Shown here: in pieces, positions 26,248 to 36,646 of the stretch
Layout of the letters: every line of letters begins with the position of its first letter
How positions within the stretch are numbered: position 1 is the stretch's first letter
Notes under the pieces: generated by a model
Database searches by the model: none
The model's input: only the letters and a program-made list of their open reading frames with translations
What the model was told of the DNA's origin: nothing
Made by a program: the position numbers and the translations under genes
Source: Azotobacter chroococcum
Lineage (GTDB): Bacteria > Pseudomonadota > Gammaproteobacteria > Pseudomonadales > Pseudomonadaceae
NCBI RefSeq assembly: GCF_004339665.1
Contig: NZ_SMMU01000015.1
Coordinates: forward strand, 42,603 to 106,602
Reading direction: 5' to 3'
Length of the DNA stretch: 64,000 bases

Positions 26248-28011
26248 TCAATGGCTGCCGGGCCTGCTCAACGCCAGCAGGCGCTGCACGCCGATCGGTT
26301 CCTCGGCGAGCAGCGGCACCACGGCGTGGCGGTGCGCATGGGTGTGGGCCACGGCCTCGATCTCGGCGAGTTCGTTGCGTGCCCGCTGGCGCAGCAGGGG
26401 CGAGTCGGTCCGCGCAGCGGCGATGCTGTTGTTGATCACCCAGGCCCAGGGCTCGATGCCGGCGCGGCGCAGGTCGGCCTGGAGGTTGGCGGCTTCCAGC
26501 ACCGGCGTGGTTTCCGCCAGGGTGACCAGCAGCACCCTGGTCTGCTGCGGGTCCTGCAGCTGCATCATCGGCGTGCTGAAGCGCATGCCGCTGGCGCTCA
26601 TCTGCCGCTGGATCTCGCGGTGGTAGGCGCCGGTGGCGTCGAGCAAGAGCAGGGTGTGGCCGGTCGGCGCGGTGTCCATGACCACGAAGGTGCGGCCGGC
26701 CTCGCGGATGACCCGCGAGAAGGCCTGGAACACGGCGATCTCCTCGGTGCAGGGCGAGCGCAGGTCCTCGGCCAGCAGCGCACGGCCAGCCTCATCCAGC
26801 TTGGCGCCCTTGGTCGCCATCACGTGCTGGCGGTAGGCCTCGGTCGCCGCGTGCGGATCGATCCGGCTCACCCTGAGGTTGTCCAGCGAGCCGTCGAGGG
26901 TTTCCGCCAGGTGGGCGGCCGGGTCGGAGGTGGTCAGGTGCACCGGCAGGCCGCGGTGCGCCAGCTCCACCGCCACCGCGGCGGCGAGGGTGGTCTTGCC
27001 GACGCCGCCCTTGCCCATCAGCATCACCAGGCCGTGGCCGGCGGCGGCGATCTCGTCGACCAGCTCGGCGAGGCTGGGGGCCTGCAGCGCGGGGACGGCG
27101 GCCGGCGCTTCGGGGAGCACGCCGCTCGCGCCGTCGAGCAGCTGGCGCAGGGCCTCGAGGCCGACCAGGTTGAACGGCTTGAGGGCGATCCGGTCGCAGG
27201 GCAGGGCGCGCAGCGCTTCGGGCATGGCCTCCAGCGCCGCCTGCTCGCGGGCGCAGACGGCGGCGGCCAGCGGGTCCCGCTCGCCCTCGCTGTCCGGCAG
27301 CACGCCGTTGACCACCAGGTACTGCTGGCGCAGGCCGATGGCGGCGAGCTCCTCGTGGGTGCGCGCCACCTCGCGCAGGGTGGCCTGCTGGGCGCGGGCC
27401 ACCAGCACCAGGCGGGTGCGCCGCGGGTCGGCCAGCGCCTCCACCGCCTCGCGGTACTGGCTGCGCTGCTTGTCCAGCCCGGCCAGCGGGCCGAGGCAGG
27501 AGGCGTCGCCCTGGCCGGCCTCGAGAAAGCCGCTCCAGGCGCCGGGCAGCTGCAGCAGGCGGATGGTGTGGCCGGTCGGCGCGGTGTCGAACAGGATGTG
27601 CTCGTAAGCGGCAGTCAGGTCGGAGTCGACCAGCAGTTCGGTGAACTCGTCGAAGGCGGCGATCTCGGTGGTGCAGGCGCCGGACAGCTGTTCCTCCATG
27701 CCCCTGACCACGTCCTCCGCCAGCACGCCGCGGGCCGGGCCGACGATGCGGTCGCGATAGGCCTGGGCGGCGGCCTGCGGGTCGATCTCCAGCGTGGACA
27801 GGTTGGCCACCGCCGGCACGGGCGTGATGCGGTTGCCGATGGCGATGCCGAACACCTGGCCGACGTTGGAGGCCGGGTCGGTGCTGACCAGCAGCACCCG
27901 CTTGCCGCTCTCGGCGAGGCGGATGGCGGTGGTGCAGGCGATCGAGGTCTTGCCGACGCCGCCCTTGCCGGTGAAGAACAGAAAGCGCGGCGGCTGTTCG
28001 AGAAATTCCAT
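26248..28011 (-). CDS. arsA: Arsenite-stimulated ATPase ArsA
   Basis: 587 residues in two homologous halves. P-loops are GKGGVGKTS (about 15-23) and GKGGVGKTT (333-341); switch/signal motifs DTAPTGHT occur in both halves. All three metalloid cysteines are present at Cys113 (GACTTE), Cys172 (DASCLG) and Cys421 (SPCTEE), essentially the numbering of the R773 enzyme. ArsA powers arsenite or antimonite export by docking on the membrane carrier, here Acr3, whose gene ends 12 bp upstream. ArsD, the usual metallochaperone partner, is absent. ATG 28011 has GAGGAG upstream. Confidence 0.96.
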   Translation of the reverse strand: MEFLEQPPRFLFFTGKGGVGKTSIACTTAIRLAESGKRVLLVSTDPASNVGQVFGIAIGNRITPVPAVANLSTLEIDPQAAAQAYRDRIVGPARGVLAEDVVRGMEEQLSGACTTEIAAFDEFTELLVDSDLTAAYEHILFDTAPTGHTIRLLQLPGAWSGFLEAGQGDASCLGPLAGLDKQRSQYREAVEALADPRRTRLVLVARAQQATLREVARTHEELAAIGLRQQYLVVNGVLPDSEGERDPLAAAVCAREQAALEAMPEALRALPCDRIALKPFNLVGLEALRQLLDGASGVLPEAPAAVPALQAPSLAELVDEIAAAGHGLVMLMGKGGVGKTTLAAAVAVELAHRGLPVHLTTSDPAAHLAETLDGSLDNLRVSRIDPHAATEAYRQHVMATKGAKLDEAGRALLAEDLRSPCTEEIAVFQAFSRVIREAGRTFVVMDTAPTGHTLLLLDATGAYHREIQRQMSASGMRFSTPMMQLQDPQQTRVLLVTLAETTPVLEAANLQADLRRAGIEPWAWVINNSIAAARTDSPLLRQRARNELAEIEAVAHTHAHRHAVVPLLAEEPIGVQRLLALSRPGSH

Positions 28012-28023
28012 GGACTTGTCTCC

Positions 28024-29103
28024 TCAGTTGTGCGGCAGGCCGCGCGCGTACCAGGCGCGGCTATCGTTGACCAGCTTCACCAGGGCGAGCATCACCGGCA
28101 CCTCGATGAGCACGCCGACCACCGTGGCCAGTGCGGCGCCGGAATCGAAACCGTAGAGGACGATGGCCACCGCCACTGCCAGTTCGAAGAAGTTCGAGGC
28201 GCCGATCAGCGCCGAGGGTCCGGCGATGTCGTGGCGCACCTTGAGGCTGTGGTTGAGCCAGTAGCCGAGGGCGGCGATGAACAGCGTCTGCAACAGGATC
28301 GGCACGGCGAGCATGGCGATGATCAGCGGCCGCTCGACGATGGCCTCGCCCTGGAAGGAGAACAGCAGCACCAGGGTGGCGAGCAGGGCGACGATGGTGA
28401 AGGGGCCGATCCGCCCCAGTGCCGTCTGGAAGACCGCCGTGCCACGGGCCAGCAGGCGCCGGCGCAGGAGCTGGGCGATGGCCAGCGGGATGACGATGTA
28501 CATCACCACCGACAGCAGCAGGGTGTCCCAGGGCACCGGGATCGACGACACGCCGAGCAGCAGGGCGACGATGGGCGCGAAGGCGAACACCATCACCAGG
28601 TCGTTGAGCGCTACCTGGGTCAGGGTGAAGTTGGGGTTGCCGCCGCACAGGTTGCTCCACACGAACACCATCGCCGTGCAGGGCGCGGCGCCGAGCAGGA
28701 TCAGCCCGGCCATGTAGCTGTCGATCTCGCCGGCCGGCAGCCAGGGCGCGAACACATGCTTGAGGAACAGCCAGCCGAACAGGGCCATGGAGAACGGCTT
28801 GACCGCCCAGTTGACGAACAGGGTGACGCCCATGCTGGCCTTCTGCTGGTAGATCTCGTGCAGTGCGCCGAAGTCGATCTTCATCAGCATGGGGACAATC
28901 ATCACCCAGATCAGCACGCCGACCGGCAGGTTGACCTGGGCGATCTCCAGCGCGCCGACCGCCTGGGACGCCGCCGGCGCGAAGAGGCCGAGCAGGGTGC
29001 CGGCGACGATGCAGAGGAACACCCAGAGGGTCAGGTAGCGCTCGAAGAAGCCGAGCGGGGCGCCGGCGGCCCTGGCGGCTGCCGCTTCGCATTGGCTGGA
29101 CAT
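28024..29103 (-). CDS. acr3: Arsenite efflux permease, ACR3 family
   Basis: 359 residues, ten predicted membrane segments, of the ACR3 (BASS superfamily) arsenite carriers. The catalytic Cys lies in GAAPCTAMVFVWSNL; other blocks are FVNWAVKPFSMALFGWLFL and ALNDLVMVFAFAPIV, and the conserved Glu is in GASNFFELAVAVAI. ATG 29103 is preferred (AAGGAG 8-9 nt upstream, MSSQCEAA start); an in-frame ATG at 29145 is possible. It is divergent from arsR across about 215 bp and precedes arsA. Often named arsB in genomes, though unrelated to ArsB proper. Confidence 0.96.
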   Translation of the reverse strand: MSSQCEAAAARAAGAPLGFFERYLTLWVFLCIVAGTLLGLFAPAASQAVGALEIAQVNLPVGVLIWVMIVPMLMKIDFGALHEIYQQKASMGVTLFVNWAVKPFSMALFGWLFLKHVFAPWLPAGEIDSYMAGLILLGAAPCTAMVFVWSNLCGGNPNFTLTQVALNDLVMVFAFAPIVALLLGVSSIPVPWDTLLLSVVMYIVIPLAIAQLLRRRLLARGTAVFQTALGRIGPFTIVALLATLVLLFSFQGEAIVERPLIIAMLAVPILLQTLFIAALGYWLNHSLKVRHDIAGPSALIGASNFFELAVAVAIVLYGFDSGAALATVVGVLIEVPVMLALVKLVNDSRAWYARGLPHN

Positions 29104-29252
29104 GGGGGCATCTCCTTTTTCCGGCCCGTTCGCGTCGAGGGTCATGTTTTCTTCATCTGTTTGTCCGAATATGCGCCGTTCCGAATGCGCCATGCTCCGC
29201 TGCCAGTGGCGGCATCGGAAAAGCACCGGATACAGCCAGTGTGCCTGCTTTA

Positions 29253-29280
29253 CTTAATATACGGCAATCCATATATTCAG
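29253..29280. promoter_or_regulatory. Candidate ArsR operator in the divergent ars promoter
   Basis: CTTAATATACGG-CAAT-CCATATATTCAG is a quasi-palindrome (outer arms CTTAATATA and TATATTCAG) in the only A/T-rich part of the acr3-arsR interval. ArsR repressors bind such AT-rich dyads. It lies 39-66 bp before the arsR start and could overlap the promoters of both arms. Confidence 0.55.
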
Positions 29281-29318
29281 GCCTTCCGACTCCTCAAGCA
29301 AGAACCCCGAGGGCTGCC

Positions 29319-29675
29319 ATGGTCGAGCACCTGACCCCCACCACGGTTTTCAAATGCCTGGCCGACGAGACCCGGGCGCGGCTGACCCTGCTGATCGCCC
29401 GCGAGGGCGAGCTGTGCGTCTGCGAGCTGACCGCGGCGCTGGAGGAAAGCCAGCCGAAGATTTCCCGGCACCTGGCGCTGCTGCGCAGCAGCGGGCTGCT
29501 GGAGGACCGCCGCCAGGGGCAGTGGGTGTACTACCGCCTGCATCCGCATCTGCCGGACTGGGTGCACGAGATGCTCGCCACCGTTCTGGCCGCCAACCGC
29601 AACTGGCTGCGCCCCGACTCCGAGCGTCTGGAAGGCATGCGCAAGCGCCCCGAACGCACGACCATCTGCGCCTGA
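29319..29675 (+). CDS. arsR: Arsenic-responsive repressor ArsR
   Basis: 118-residue winged-helix repressor of the ArsR/SmtB family. The metalloid-binding CxC is in [13 protein letters not shown] at the start of the recognition region, followed by [22 protein letters not shown] and GQWVYYRLH (beta wing). An extra Cys occurs at the C-terminus (TTICA). Start ATG 29319 gives the normal [19 protein letters not shown]; upstream in-frame codons would run through the operator. It presumably represses both divergent arms and releases DNA on arsenite binding. Confidence 0.95.
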   Translation: MVEHLTPTTVFKCLADETRARLTLLIAREGELCVCELTAALEESQPKISRHLALLRSSGLLEDRRQGQWVYYRLHPHLPDWVHEMLATVLAANRNWLRPDSERLEGMRKRPERTTICA

Positions 29676-29694
29676 GGCCGCCAAGGAGACCGCC

Positions 29695-30408
29695 ATGCCC
29701 GACGACCTGCCCAACCTCGATCCCGCGCTGCTCGACCTGCCGAGCCTCGACAAGCTCGGCCTGCCGGCGCAGCCCGAACACCCGCCGCGCATCCTGCTGC
29801 TCTACGGCTCCAACCGCGAGCGCTCGTACAGCCGCCTGCTGGTGCAGGAGGCGGCGCGCCTGCTCGAGCGCCTCGGCGCCGAGCCGCGGATCTTCGATCC
29901 CGCCGGCCTGCCGCTGCCCGACGATGCGCCGGAAAGCCATCCCAAGGTGCAGGAGCTGCGCGAGCTGGTGCTCTGGTCGGAAGGCCAGGTGTGGTGCTCG
30001 CCGGAGCGCCACGGCGCGATGAGCGCGGTGTTCAAGGCGCAGATCGACTGGATTCCGCTGACCCTGGGGGCGATCCGCCCGACCCAGGGCAAGACCCTGG
30101 CGCTGATGCAGGTCTGCGGCGGCTCGCAGTCGTTCAACGCAGTCGGCCAGATGCGCGTGCTCGGCCGCTGGATGCGCATGTTCACCATCCCCAACCAGTC
30201 CTCGGTGCCCAAGGCCTTCCTCGAGTTCGACGAGGCCGGGCGCATGAAGCCGTCCGCCTATTACGACCGGGTGGTGGACGTGATGGAGGAACTGGTCAAG
30301 TTCACCCTGCTGCTGCGCGGCCGCGCCGACTACTTGGTCGACCGCTACTCCGAGCGCAAGGAGTCGGCCGAAGAACTGTCCCGGCGCGTCAACCAGCGCG
30401 CCCTTTGA
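29695..30408 (+). CDS. arsH: ArsH, NADPH-dependent FMN reductase / organoarsenical oxidase
   Basis: 237 residues, usual ArsH length. Flavodoxin-like fold with the FMN loop [16 protein letters not shown], the [18 protein letters not shown] loop and [20 protein letters not shown]. ArsH oxidises trivalent methyl- and aryl-arsenicals to the less toxic pentavalent forms using NADPH/FMN. AAGGAG lies 7 nt upstream of the ATG, and the arsR stop is 19 bp before. Confidence 0.96.
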   Translation: MPDDLPNLDPALLDLPSLDKLGLPAQPEHPPRILLLYGSNRERSYSRLLVQEAARLLERLGAEPRIFDPAGLPLPDDAPESHPKVQELRELVLWSEGQVWCSPERHGAMSAVFKAQIDWIPLTLGAIRPTQGKTLALMQVCGGSQSFNAVGQMRVLGRWMRMFTIPNQSSVPKAFLEFDEAGRMKPSAYYDRVVDVMEELVKFTLLLRGRADYLVDRYSERKESAEELSRRVNQRAL

Positions 30409-30426
30409 GAGCCAAGGAAAAACACC

Positions 30427-30921
30427 GTGTCCCACCCCCACGACATTCTCGATGTACCCGGCTGCCCGGGCCGCCTGATCTTCACCCCGTGCCCCGGCAC
30501 CCGGGACACCAGCGTCGCCAGTGCGCTGGACACCCTGCAGGCGGCCGGCGCCGAGGCGCTGATCACCCTGATGCAGGGCGAGGAGCTGCGCCTGAACCAG
30601 GCGGACGCGCTGCCGGCGCTGTGCGCCGGGCGTAACCTCGAATGGTTCCACCTGCCGGTGGCCGACGAGCAGGTGCCGCTGGACGACTTCGACGCCGCCT
30701 GGGCGCAGTCGCGCGCCCGCATCCACGAGCTGCTCGACCAGGGGCGCAGCATCGCCATCCACTGCAAGGGCGGCTCCGGGCGCACCGGGCTGATCGCCGC
30801 GCGCATCCTGATCGACCGCGGCCTGCCGCGCGCCGAAGCCGTCGCCCTGGTCCAGGTGCTGCGGCCCAAGGCCATCCAGCATCCGGCGCATGCGGCCTGG
30901 ATCGCGCAGTTCGGCCGGTAA
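30427..30921 (+). CDS. Dual-specificity protein-phosphatase-like protein (CDKN3 type)
   Basis: 164 residues with the Cys-based phosphatase signature HCKGGSGRTG (HCxxGxxRTG) and a general-acid Asp in LPVADEQVPLDD. Proteins of this CDKN3/DSP family recur in proteobacterial ars operons. A role as an arsenate-processing or signalling phosphatase is unproven. The start is GTG 30427 with AAGGA upstream; MSHPHDILDVPG follows. No separate ArsC (low-molecular-weight PTPase or glutaredoxin-type) is in the locus, which makes this the only Cys-phosphatase-like protein here. Confidence 0.87.
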   Translation: MSHPHDILDVPGCPGRLIFTPCPGTRDTSVASALDTLQAAGAEALITLMQGEELRLNQADALPALCAGRNLEWFHLPVADEQVPLDDFDAAWAQSRARIHELLDQGRSIAIHCKGGSGRTGLIAARILIDRGLPRAEAVALVQVLRPKAIQHPAHAAWIAQFGR

Positions 30922-30933
30922 CGGGGAGGCAGC

Positions 30934-31260
30934 ATGCTGAAGACCCTGACGCTCTTCGTGCTGACCGCCCTGGCCGAGATCCTCGGCTGCTATCTGCCCT
31001 GGCTCTGGCTCCGGGAGGGCCGGAGCGCCTGGCTGCTGCTGCCGGGCGCCGTTGCCCTGGCGCTGTTCGCCTGGCTGCTGTCGCTGCATCCGACCGCGGC
31101 CGGGCGGGTCTATGCCGCCTATGGCGGCGTGTACGTCGGTGTCGCCCTGCTCTGGCTGTGGCTGGTCGACGGCGTTCGCCCGACGCTCTGGGATCTGCTC
31201 GGCGGCAGCGTCGCCCTGGCCGGCATGGCGATTATCATGCTGGCCCCGCGAACCCCCTGA
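30934..31260 (+). CDS. ynfA: YnfA/UPF0060 family small membrane protein
   Basis: 108 residues with four hydrophobic helices, typical of YnfA, a small-multidrug-resistance-like membrane protein. Diagnostic segments are [18 protein letters not shown] (family motif E-I-x-G-C-Y), [19 protein letters not shown] and [15 protein letters not shown]. It is 12 bp after the phosphatase gene. YnfA proteins are frequent in arsenic clusters, but their substrate is not established. Confidence 0.92.
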   Translation: MLKTLTLFVLTALAEILGCYLPWLWLREGRSAWLLLPGAVALALFAWLLSLHPTAAGRVYAAYGGVYVGVALLWLWLVDGVRPTLWDLLGGSVALAGMAIIMLAPRTP

Positions 31261-31283
31261 ATCTCTGAAACGAGGAAACCTTC

Positions 31284-32288
<1,005 letters not shown>

Positions 32289-32303
32289 GCACCGTAGGGT
32301 GAT

Positions 32304-32382
32304 GGCTCCCACGCTCCGGCGTGGGAGCCTGTTGTGGACGCTGGAGCGTCCGGACGACGTGCCCACGCGGGAGCGTGGGCAC
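32304..32382. repeat. Two perfect hairpins between gapdh and arsJ
   Basis: GGCTCCCACGC/GCGTGGGAGCC (32304-32314 and 32319-32329, 4-nt loop) and GTGCCCACGC/GCGTGGGCAC (32359-32368 and 32373-32382, 4-nt loop). The two arms are related to each other, and the segment between them contains GGACGCTGGAGCGTCC, another dyad (32337-32352). This is a dispersed Pseudomonas-type intergenic repeat family. It may weaken read-through from gapdh into arsJ. Confidence 0.82.
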
Positions 32383-32405
32383 GATCAGACTCATCAGGTT
32401 CTCCC

Positions 32406-33623
32406 ATGCACGCACTCGCTCGCCTTTCCCCGGAGGTCCGCCAGTACCTGCTGGTCACCGGCAACTACTGGGCCTTCACCCTCACCGACGGCGCTTTGCG
32501 CATGCTGGTGGTGCTGCATTTCCACGGGCTCGGCTACAGCCCGCTGGAGATCGCCGCGCTGTTTCTCTTCTACGAATTCTTCGGCGTGGTCACCAACCTG
32601 GTCGGCGGCTGGCTCGGCGCGCACCTGGGGCTCAACCGCACCATGAACCTCGGCCTGGGCCTGCAGGTGCTGGCGCTCTTGATGCTCTGCGTGCCGGCGA
32701 GCCTGCTCACGGTGCCCTGGGTGATGGCGGCGCAGGCGCTGTCCGGCATCGCCAAGGACCTCAACAAGATGAGCGCCAAGAGCTCGATCAAGCTCTTGGT
32801 GGCGGACGGCCAGCAGGGCACGCTGTACAAGTGGGTGGCGCTCCTGACCGGCTCGAAGAACGCCCTCAAGGGCGTCGGCTTCTTCCTCGGCGGCGCGCTG
32901 CTGGCGGGGCTGGGCTTCACCGGCGCGGTGCTGGGCATGGCCGCGGTGCTGGCGCTGATCTGGCTGGCCAGCCTGGCGACCCTGAAGAAGGATCTCGGCA
33001 AGGCGACGAGCAAGCCCAAGTTCCGCGACCTGCTGTCGAAGAGCCGGGCGATCAACATCCTCTCCGCCGCCCGCCTGTTCCTGTTCGGCGCCCGCGACGT
33101 GTGGTTCGTGGTGGCGCTGCCGGTCTACCTGTCCAGCGTGTTCGGCTGGGATTTCTGGCAGGTCGGCGGCTTTCTCGCCGTCTGGGTGATCGGCTACGGC
33201 ATCGTCCAGTCGTTCGCCCCGTACTTCACCGGCAAGCGCCGCGGCCAGCTGCCGGACGGCAGCGCGGCCTTCGCCTGGGCGCTGTCGCTGGCCGGGCTGC
33301 CGGCGGCCATCGCCCTCGGCCTCGGCCTCGGCACCACGCTTTCCGCGCAGACGGTGCTGATCGGCGGCCTCTTGCTGTTCGGTGCGCTGTTCGCCATCAA
33401 CTCCTCGCTGCACAGCTACCTGATCGTCAGCTATGCCAGGGAGGACGGCGTGTCGCTGGACGTGGGCTTCTACTACATGTCCAACGCCCTCGGCCGGCTG
33501 CTCGGCACCCTGCTGTCGGGCTGGGTGTTTCAGGTCTGGGGGCTGGAGGCCTGCCTGTGGGTGTCGAGCCTCTTCGTGCTGCTGGCGGCGCTGATCTCCC
33601 TGGGCTTGCCGAAGGTTCGCTGA
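32406..33623 (+). CDS. arsJ: ArsJ, 1-arseno-3-phosphoglycerate exporter (MFS)
   Basis: 405 residues, about eleven to twelve membrane segments. The start YLLVTGNYWAFTLTDGALRML is characteristic of ArsJ, as are NKMSAKSSIKLL and VALLTGSKNALKGVGFFLGG. It exports the arseno-sugar made by the neighbouring GAPDH, so the pair confers arsenate resistance without reduction. ATG 32406 follows the hairpin repeat; no strong Shine-Dalgarno is visible, only TCAGG. It converges on the copper ATPase gene with 17 bp between stops. Confidence 0.93.
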   Translation: MHALARLSPEVRQYLLVTGNYWAFTLTDGALRMLVVLHFHGLGYSPLEIAALFLFYEFFGVVTNLVGGWLGAHLGLNRTMNLGLGLQVLALLMLCVPASLLTVPWVMAAQALSGIAKDLNKMSAKSSIKLLVADGQQGTLYKWVALLTGSKNALKGVGFFLGGALLAGLGFTGAVLGMAAVLALIWLASLATLKKDLGKATSKPKFRDLLSKSRAINILSAARLFLFGARDVWFVVALPVYLSSVFGWDFWQVGGFLAVWVIGYGIVQSFAPYFTGKRRGQLPDGSAAFAWALSLAGLPAAIALGLGLGTTLSAQTVLIGGLLLFGALFAINSSLHSYLIVSYAREDGVSLDVGFYYMSNALGRLLGTLLSGWVFQVWGLEACLWVSSLFVLLAALISLGLPKVR

Positions 33624-33640
33624 CCTGCACGCTGCGATGC

Positions 33641-35992
33641 TCAGGCGCTGCCGATGGTCGCCCGCTTGAGCAGGGCGGAGTTGACGATCACCGACAGCGA
33701 CGACAGGGCCATGGCCGCGGCGGCGAGGATCGGGTTGAGCAGGCCGAGGGCGGCGATGGGTACGCCGACGCTGTTGTAGACGAAGGCCCAGAACAGGTTG
33801 CGCCTGATGGTGCGCATGGTCGCCCGCGACAGGCGGATGCCGGTCACCACGTCGCGCACGTCGCTGCGCACCAGGATGATCCCGCCGGTTTCCTTGGCCA
33901 CGTCCGAGCCCGAGCCGATGGCGATGCCGATGTCGGCGGTGGCCAGCGCCGGGGCGTCGTTGACGCCGTCGCCGACCATCGCCACGACCTTGCCCGCAGC
34001 CTGCAACGCCTTGATCGCCTTGGCCTTGTCGGCCGGCAGCACGTCGGCGATCACCCGGTCGATGCCCAGCGCGCGGCCGATCGCCTCGGCGGTGCGGGCG
34101 TTGTCGCCGGTGAGCATCACCACCTCGATGCCCTCGGTGCGCAACGCGACAATGGCCTCCAGGGCTTCGCGCTTGAGGGTGTCGGCCACCGCGACGATGG
34201 CCGCCAGCCGGCTATCGCAGGCCAGCAGCATCGTGGTCTTGCCGCCGGCCTGCAGGCGTTCCAGTTCGGCCGCGGCGTCGCCCAGCGGCACGCCTTCGCG
34301 CTCCATCAGCCGGCGGTTGCCGAGCAGCACGGTATGGCCGTCGATCTCGCCGCGCACGCCGTGGCCGGGAATCGAGTCGAAGCCCTGCACCCTGGCCGGC
34401 TCGATGCCTTCCTCGCGGGCGCCGCGCAGTATCGCCTCGGCCAGAGGGTGTTCGGAGCCGGCTTCCAGGCTGGCGGCCAGGCGCAGGGCCTGAGCGCGGT
34501 CGAAGCCGCCCAGTGCCAGCACGTCGGTGAGCGCCGGTTCGCCGCGGGTCAGGGTGCCGGTCTTGTCGAAGACCACGGTGTCGAGCTTTTGCGCCTTCTC
34601 GAGGATTTCGCCGCCGCGGATCAGGATGCCGGCCTGGGCGCCGCGGCCGACGCCGACCATCAGCGCCGCCGGCGTGGCGATGCCGAGGGCGCAGGGGCAG
34701 GCGATGATCAGCACGGCGATGAACGCCAGCAGGCCCTGCGGGAAGTTGCCGGCCAGCCACCAGCCGACGAAGGCCAGCACGGCGGTGCCGACCACCGCCG
34801 GCACGAAGTAGCGGGTCACCTGGTCGGCGATGCGCTGGATCGGCGCGCTGCTGGCCTGGGCCTCCTCGACCATGCGGATGATCTGCGCCAGCGCCGTCTC
34901 GGCGCCGATCCGCGTGGCCTCGAAGCGGAAGCTGCCGGTGCGGTTGAGGGTTCCGCCGATGATCCGGGCGCCGGGCTGCTTCTCCACCGGCATGGACTCG
35001 CCGGTCAGCATGGACTCGTCGACGGCGGAGGCGCCCTCGGTCACCAGGCCGTCGGTGGCGATGCGCTCGCCGGGCCGGACCACCACGGTTTCGCCGACCA
35101 TCACGCTGTCGGCGGGGATTTCCGTCTCCACGCCGTCGCGGATCACCCGGGCGGTGGCGGGCTTGAGGTCGAGCAGCTTGCGCACCGCCGCCGAGGAGTG
35201 CTTCTTGATGATCTCCTCCATGTACCTGCCCAGCAGCACGAAGGCGATGATGACCGCGGATACCTCGAAGTAGACGGCGCGCTCGTCCACCTTCACCGGC
35301 AGCACCTCGGGGAAGAACAGCACCGCCACGCTGTAGAAGTAGGCCACCGAGGTGCCCAGGGCGATCAGCAGGTCCATGTTGATGGTGCGGTTGCGCAGGG
35401 CGTTGAAGGCACCCTTGTAGAAGCTCCAGCCGCCGATGAACTGCACCGGGGTGACCAGCAGGAACAGCCACATGCCCCAGGTGAACCAGGGCAGGGCGGG
35501 AATCGGCGCCCAGGTGAGAATCGTCGCCCCGGCGGCCAGGCCGATGAAGGCCCCGGCGCGCAGGATGGCCAGCGCCAGCACGCCGGTCAGGGCGATGGTC
35601 ACCCGCCGGCGCATGGATTTCAGCTCGGCCTCCGGCGACTCGAAGATGCGCTGGCAACTGGTGCTGCAGAAGTAGTAGGTCCGCCCGCCGCGCTCGCTGT
35701 GCAGGGCGGTGGCCTTGTCGACCATCATCCCGCAGACCGGGTCCTTCGCCAGGCCCGCCCGTTCCTTGCCGGAGGCCGCCTGCATCGGCTGTCCGGCCTG
35801 GGCAGGCGGCGAATGTGCCTGGGCTGTGGGGGCTTTGGCGTACCTGCCGGGTGCGGCTTCGAACTGCTCGAGGCAATGCGGCGAGCAGAAGAAATAGGGC
35901 TGACCCTCATAGGTGGTGCGGGGGGCTGCCGAGGTTTCCTCGACCGGCATGCCGCAGACCGGATCGAGGATCCGCTGGCGTTCGCTGTTCAT
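33641..35992 (-). CDS. copA: Copper-transporting P1B-type ATPase with two N-terminal YHS domains
   Basis: 783 residues. Instead of HMA domains, the N-terminus carries two YHS metal-binding domains, with DPVCGM at 10-15 and again near 84-89, each followed by a YFFC/YYFC-x3-C pair. The core has the CPC metal motif in [11 protein letters not shown] (about 431), phosphorylation site DKTGTLT (476-482), SEHPLAEA (HP locus), the ATP-domain GHGVRG, and [13 protein letters not shown]. It should export Cu(I) (or Ag(I)) from the cytosol. YHS-bearing copper ATPases are often linked to cuproenzyme assembly. The following genes on the other strand (secreted His/Met protein, cytochrome c) fit that theme. 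Confidence 0.92.
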   Translation of the reverse strand: MNSERQRILDPVCGMPVEETSAAPRTTYEGQPYFFCSPHCLEQFEAAPGRYAKAPTAQAHSPPAQAGQPMQAASGKERAGLAKDPVCGMMVDKATALHSERGGRTYYFCSTSCQRIFESPEAELKSMRRRVTIALTGVLALAILRAGAFIGLAAGATILTWAPIPALPWFTWGMWLFLLVTPVQFIGGWSFYKGAFNALRNRTINMDLLIALGTSVAYFYSVAVLFFPEVLPVKVDERAVYFEVSAVIIAFVLLGRYMEEIIKKHSSAAVRKLLDLKPATARVIRDGVETEIPADSVMVGETVVVRPGERIATDGLVTEGASAVDESMLTGESMPVEKQPGARIIGGTLNRTGSFRFEATRIGAETALAQIIRMVEEAQASSAPIQRIADQVTRYFVPAVVGTAVLAFVGWWLAGNFPQGLLAFIAVLIIACPCALGIATPAALMVGVGRGAQAGILIRGGEILEKAQKLDTVVFDKTGTLTRGEPALTDVLALGGFDRAQALRLAASLEAGSEHPLAEAILRGAREEGIEPARVQGFDSIPGHGVRGEIDGHTVLLGNRRLMEREGVPLGDAAAELERLQAGGKTTMLLACDSRLAAIVAVADTLKREALEAIVALRTEGIEVVMLTGDNARTAEAIGRALGIDRVIADVLPADKAKAIKALQAAGKVVAMVGDGVNDAPALATADIGIAIGSGSDVAKETGGIILVRSDVRDVVTGIRLSRATMRTIRRNLFWAFVYNSVGVPIAALGLLNPILAAAAMALSSLSVIVNSALLKRATIGSA

Positions 35993-36274
35993 TCACGGGC
36001 GCTCCGGTAAATCGAAAAAGGAGCCGATGAATCTGAGTCCAGTGTAGTGCCGTGCGCCGGGATGAGCTGCGACCGGGGCGATGCCAACTCCTTGTCGGGC
36101 GGCTGCGATGCAGGCCGCCCTCCGGTTTGCCGGCCTTACACAAATGTAATAAAGGCGGCATTTCCGCCGTGCCAGAGTAGGGAAACTCGATGGAGCAACT
36201 ATTTTTGTCCTGACGGCAGCGCGGGCATCTCCCGCGGCGTCGTTGTCTCGATCCAGCCATGAGGAACCCGAACC

Positions 36275-36592
36275 ATGAGCACCCTCCCGAAACGCAAGAC
36301 CCTGCTGGCCGGCTCCCTGGCCCTGTTCCTGGGCGCCGCCCTGCAACTGCCCGCGCTGGCGGCGCACCACGAGCAGGAGGAGGGCAAGTCCTCCTCCGGC
36401 AGCAGCGGGCAGTCGCAGGAGCACAAGAGCGGCACCATGGGCGGCGAGCACAAGATGAACAAGGAGGAACACGAGAAGATGATGGAGGACATGCACGAGC
36501 AGCACATGGATGACCACGACATGGATCGCAGCGATCAGAATGCGCCCGATGACGAGGAAGAGGACTACGAGGGCGACGATGCGGAAGAATGA
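36275..36592 (+). CDS. Small exported His/Met/acid-rich protein
   Basis: 105 residues. A signal peptide is clear (KRKTLLAGSLALFLGAALQL...ALA, cleavage near residue 29), so the mature protein of about 75 residues is periplasmic or secreted. It is highly hydrophilic: a Ser/Gly/Gln stretch, then a run of His, Met, Glu and Asp (EHEKMMEDMHEQHMDDHDMD) and an acidic tail. Such composition suggests metal binding, plausibly copper given the neighbouring copper ATPase and cytochrome. No family is recognised. There is no obvious Shine-Dalgarno beyond GAGGAA before the ATG. The 282-bp gap upstream, divergent from copA, would hold both promoters. Confidence 0.72.
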   Translation: MSTLPKRKTLLAGSLALFLGAALQLPALAAHHEQEEGKSSSGSSGQSQEHKSGTMGGEHKMNKEEHEKMMEDMHEQHMDDHDMDRSDQNAPDDEEEDYEGDDAEE

Positions 36593-36646
36593 TTTCCCCG
36601 AGGCCTGCCGCTGGCTGGAATGGGAATACGCTGATCAAGGAGAGTC

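Noticed and set aside
36140..36175. GGCGG-CATT-CCGCC hairpin with flanking T/A in the copA upstream gap, considered as a terminator
   Set aside because: On the strand where a T-tract follows, no gene reads into it; it may be incidental.
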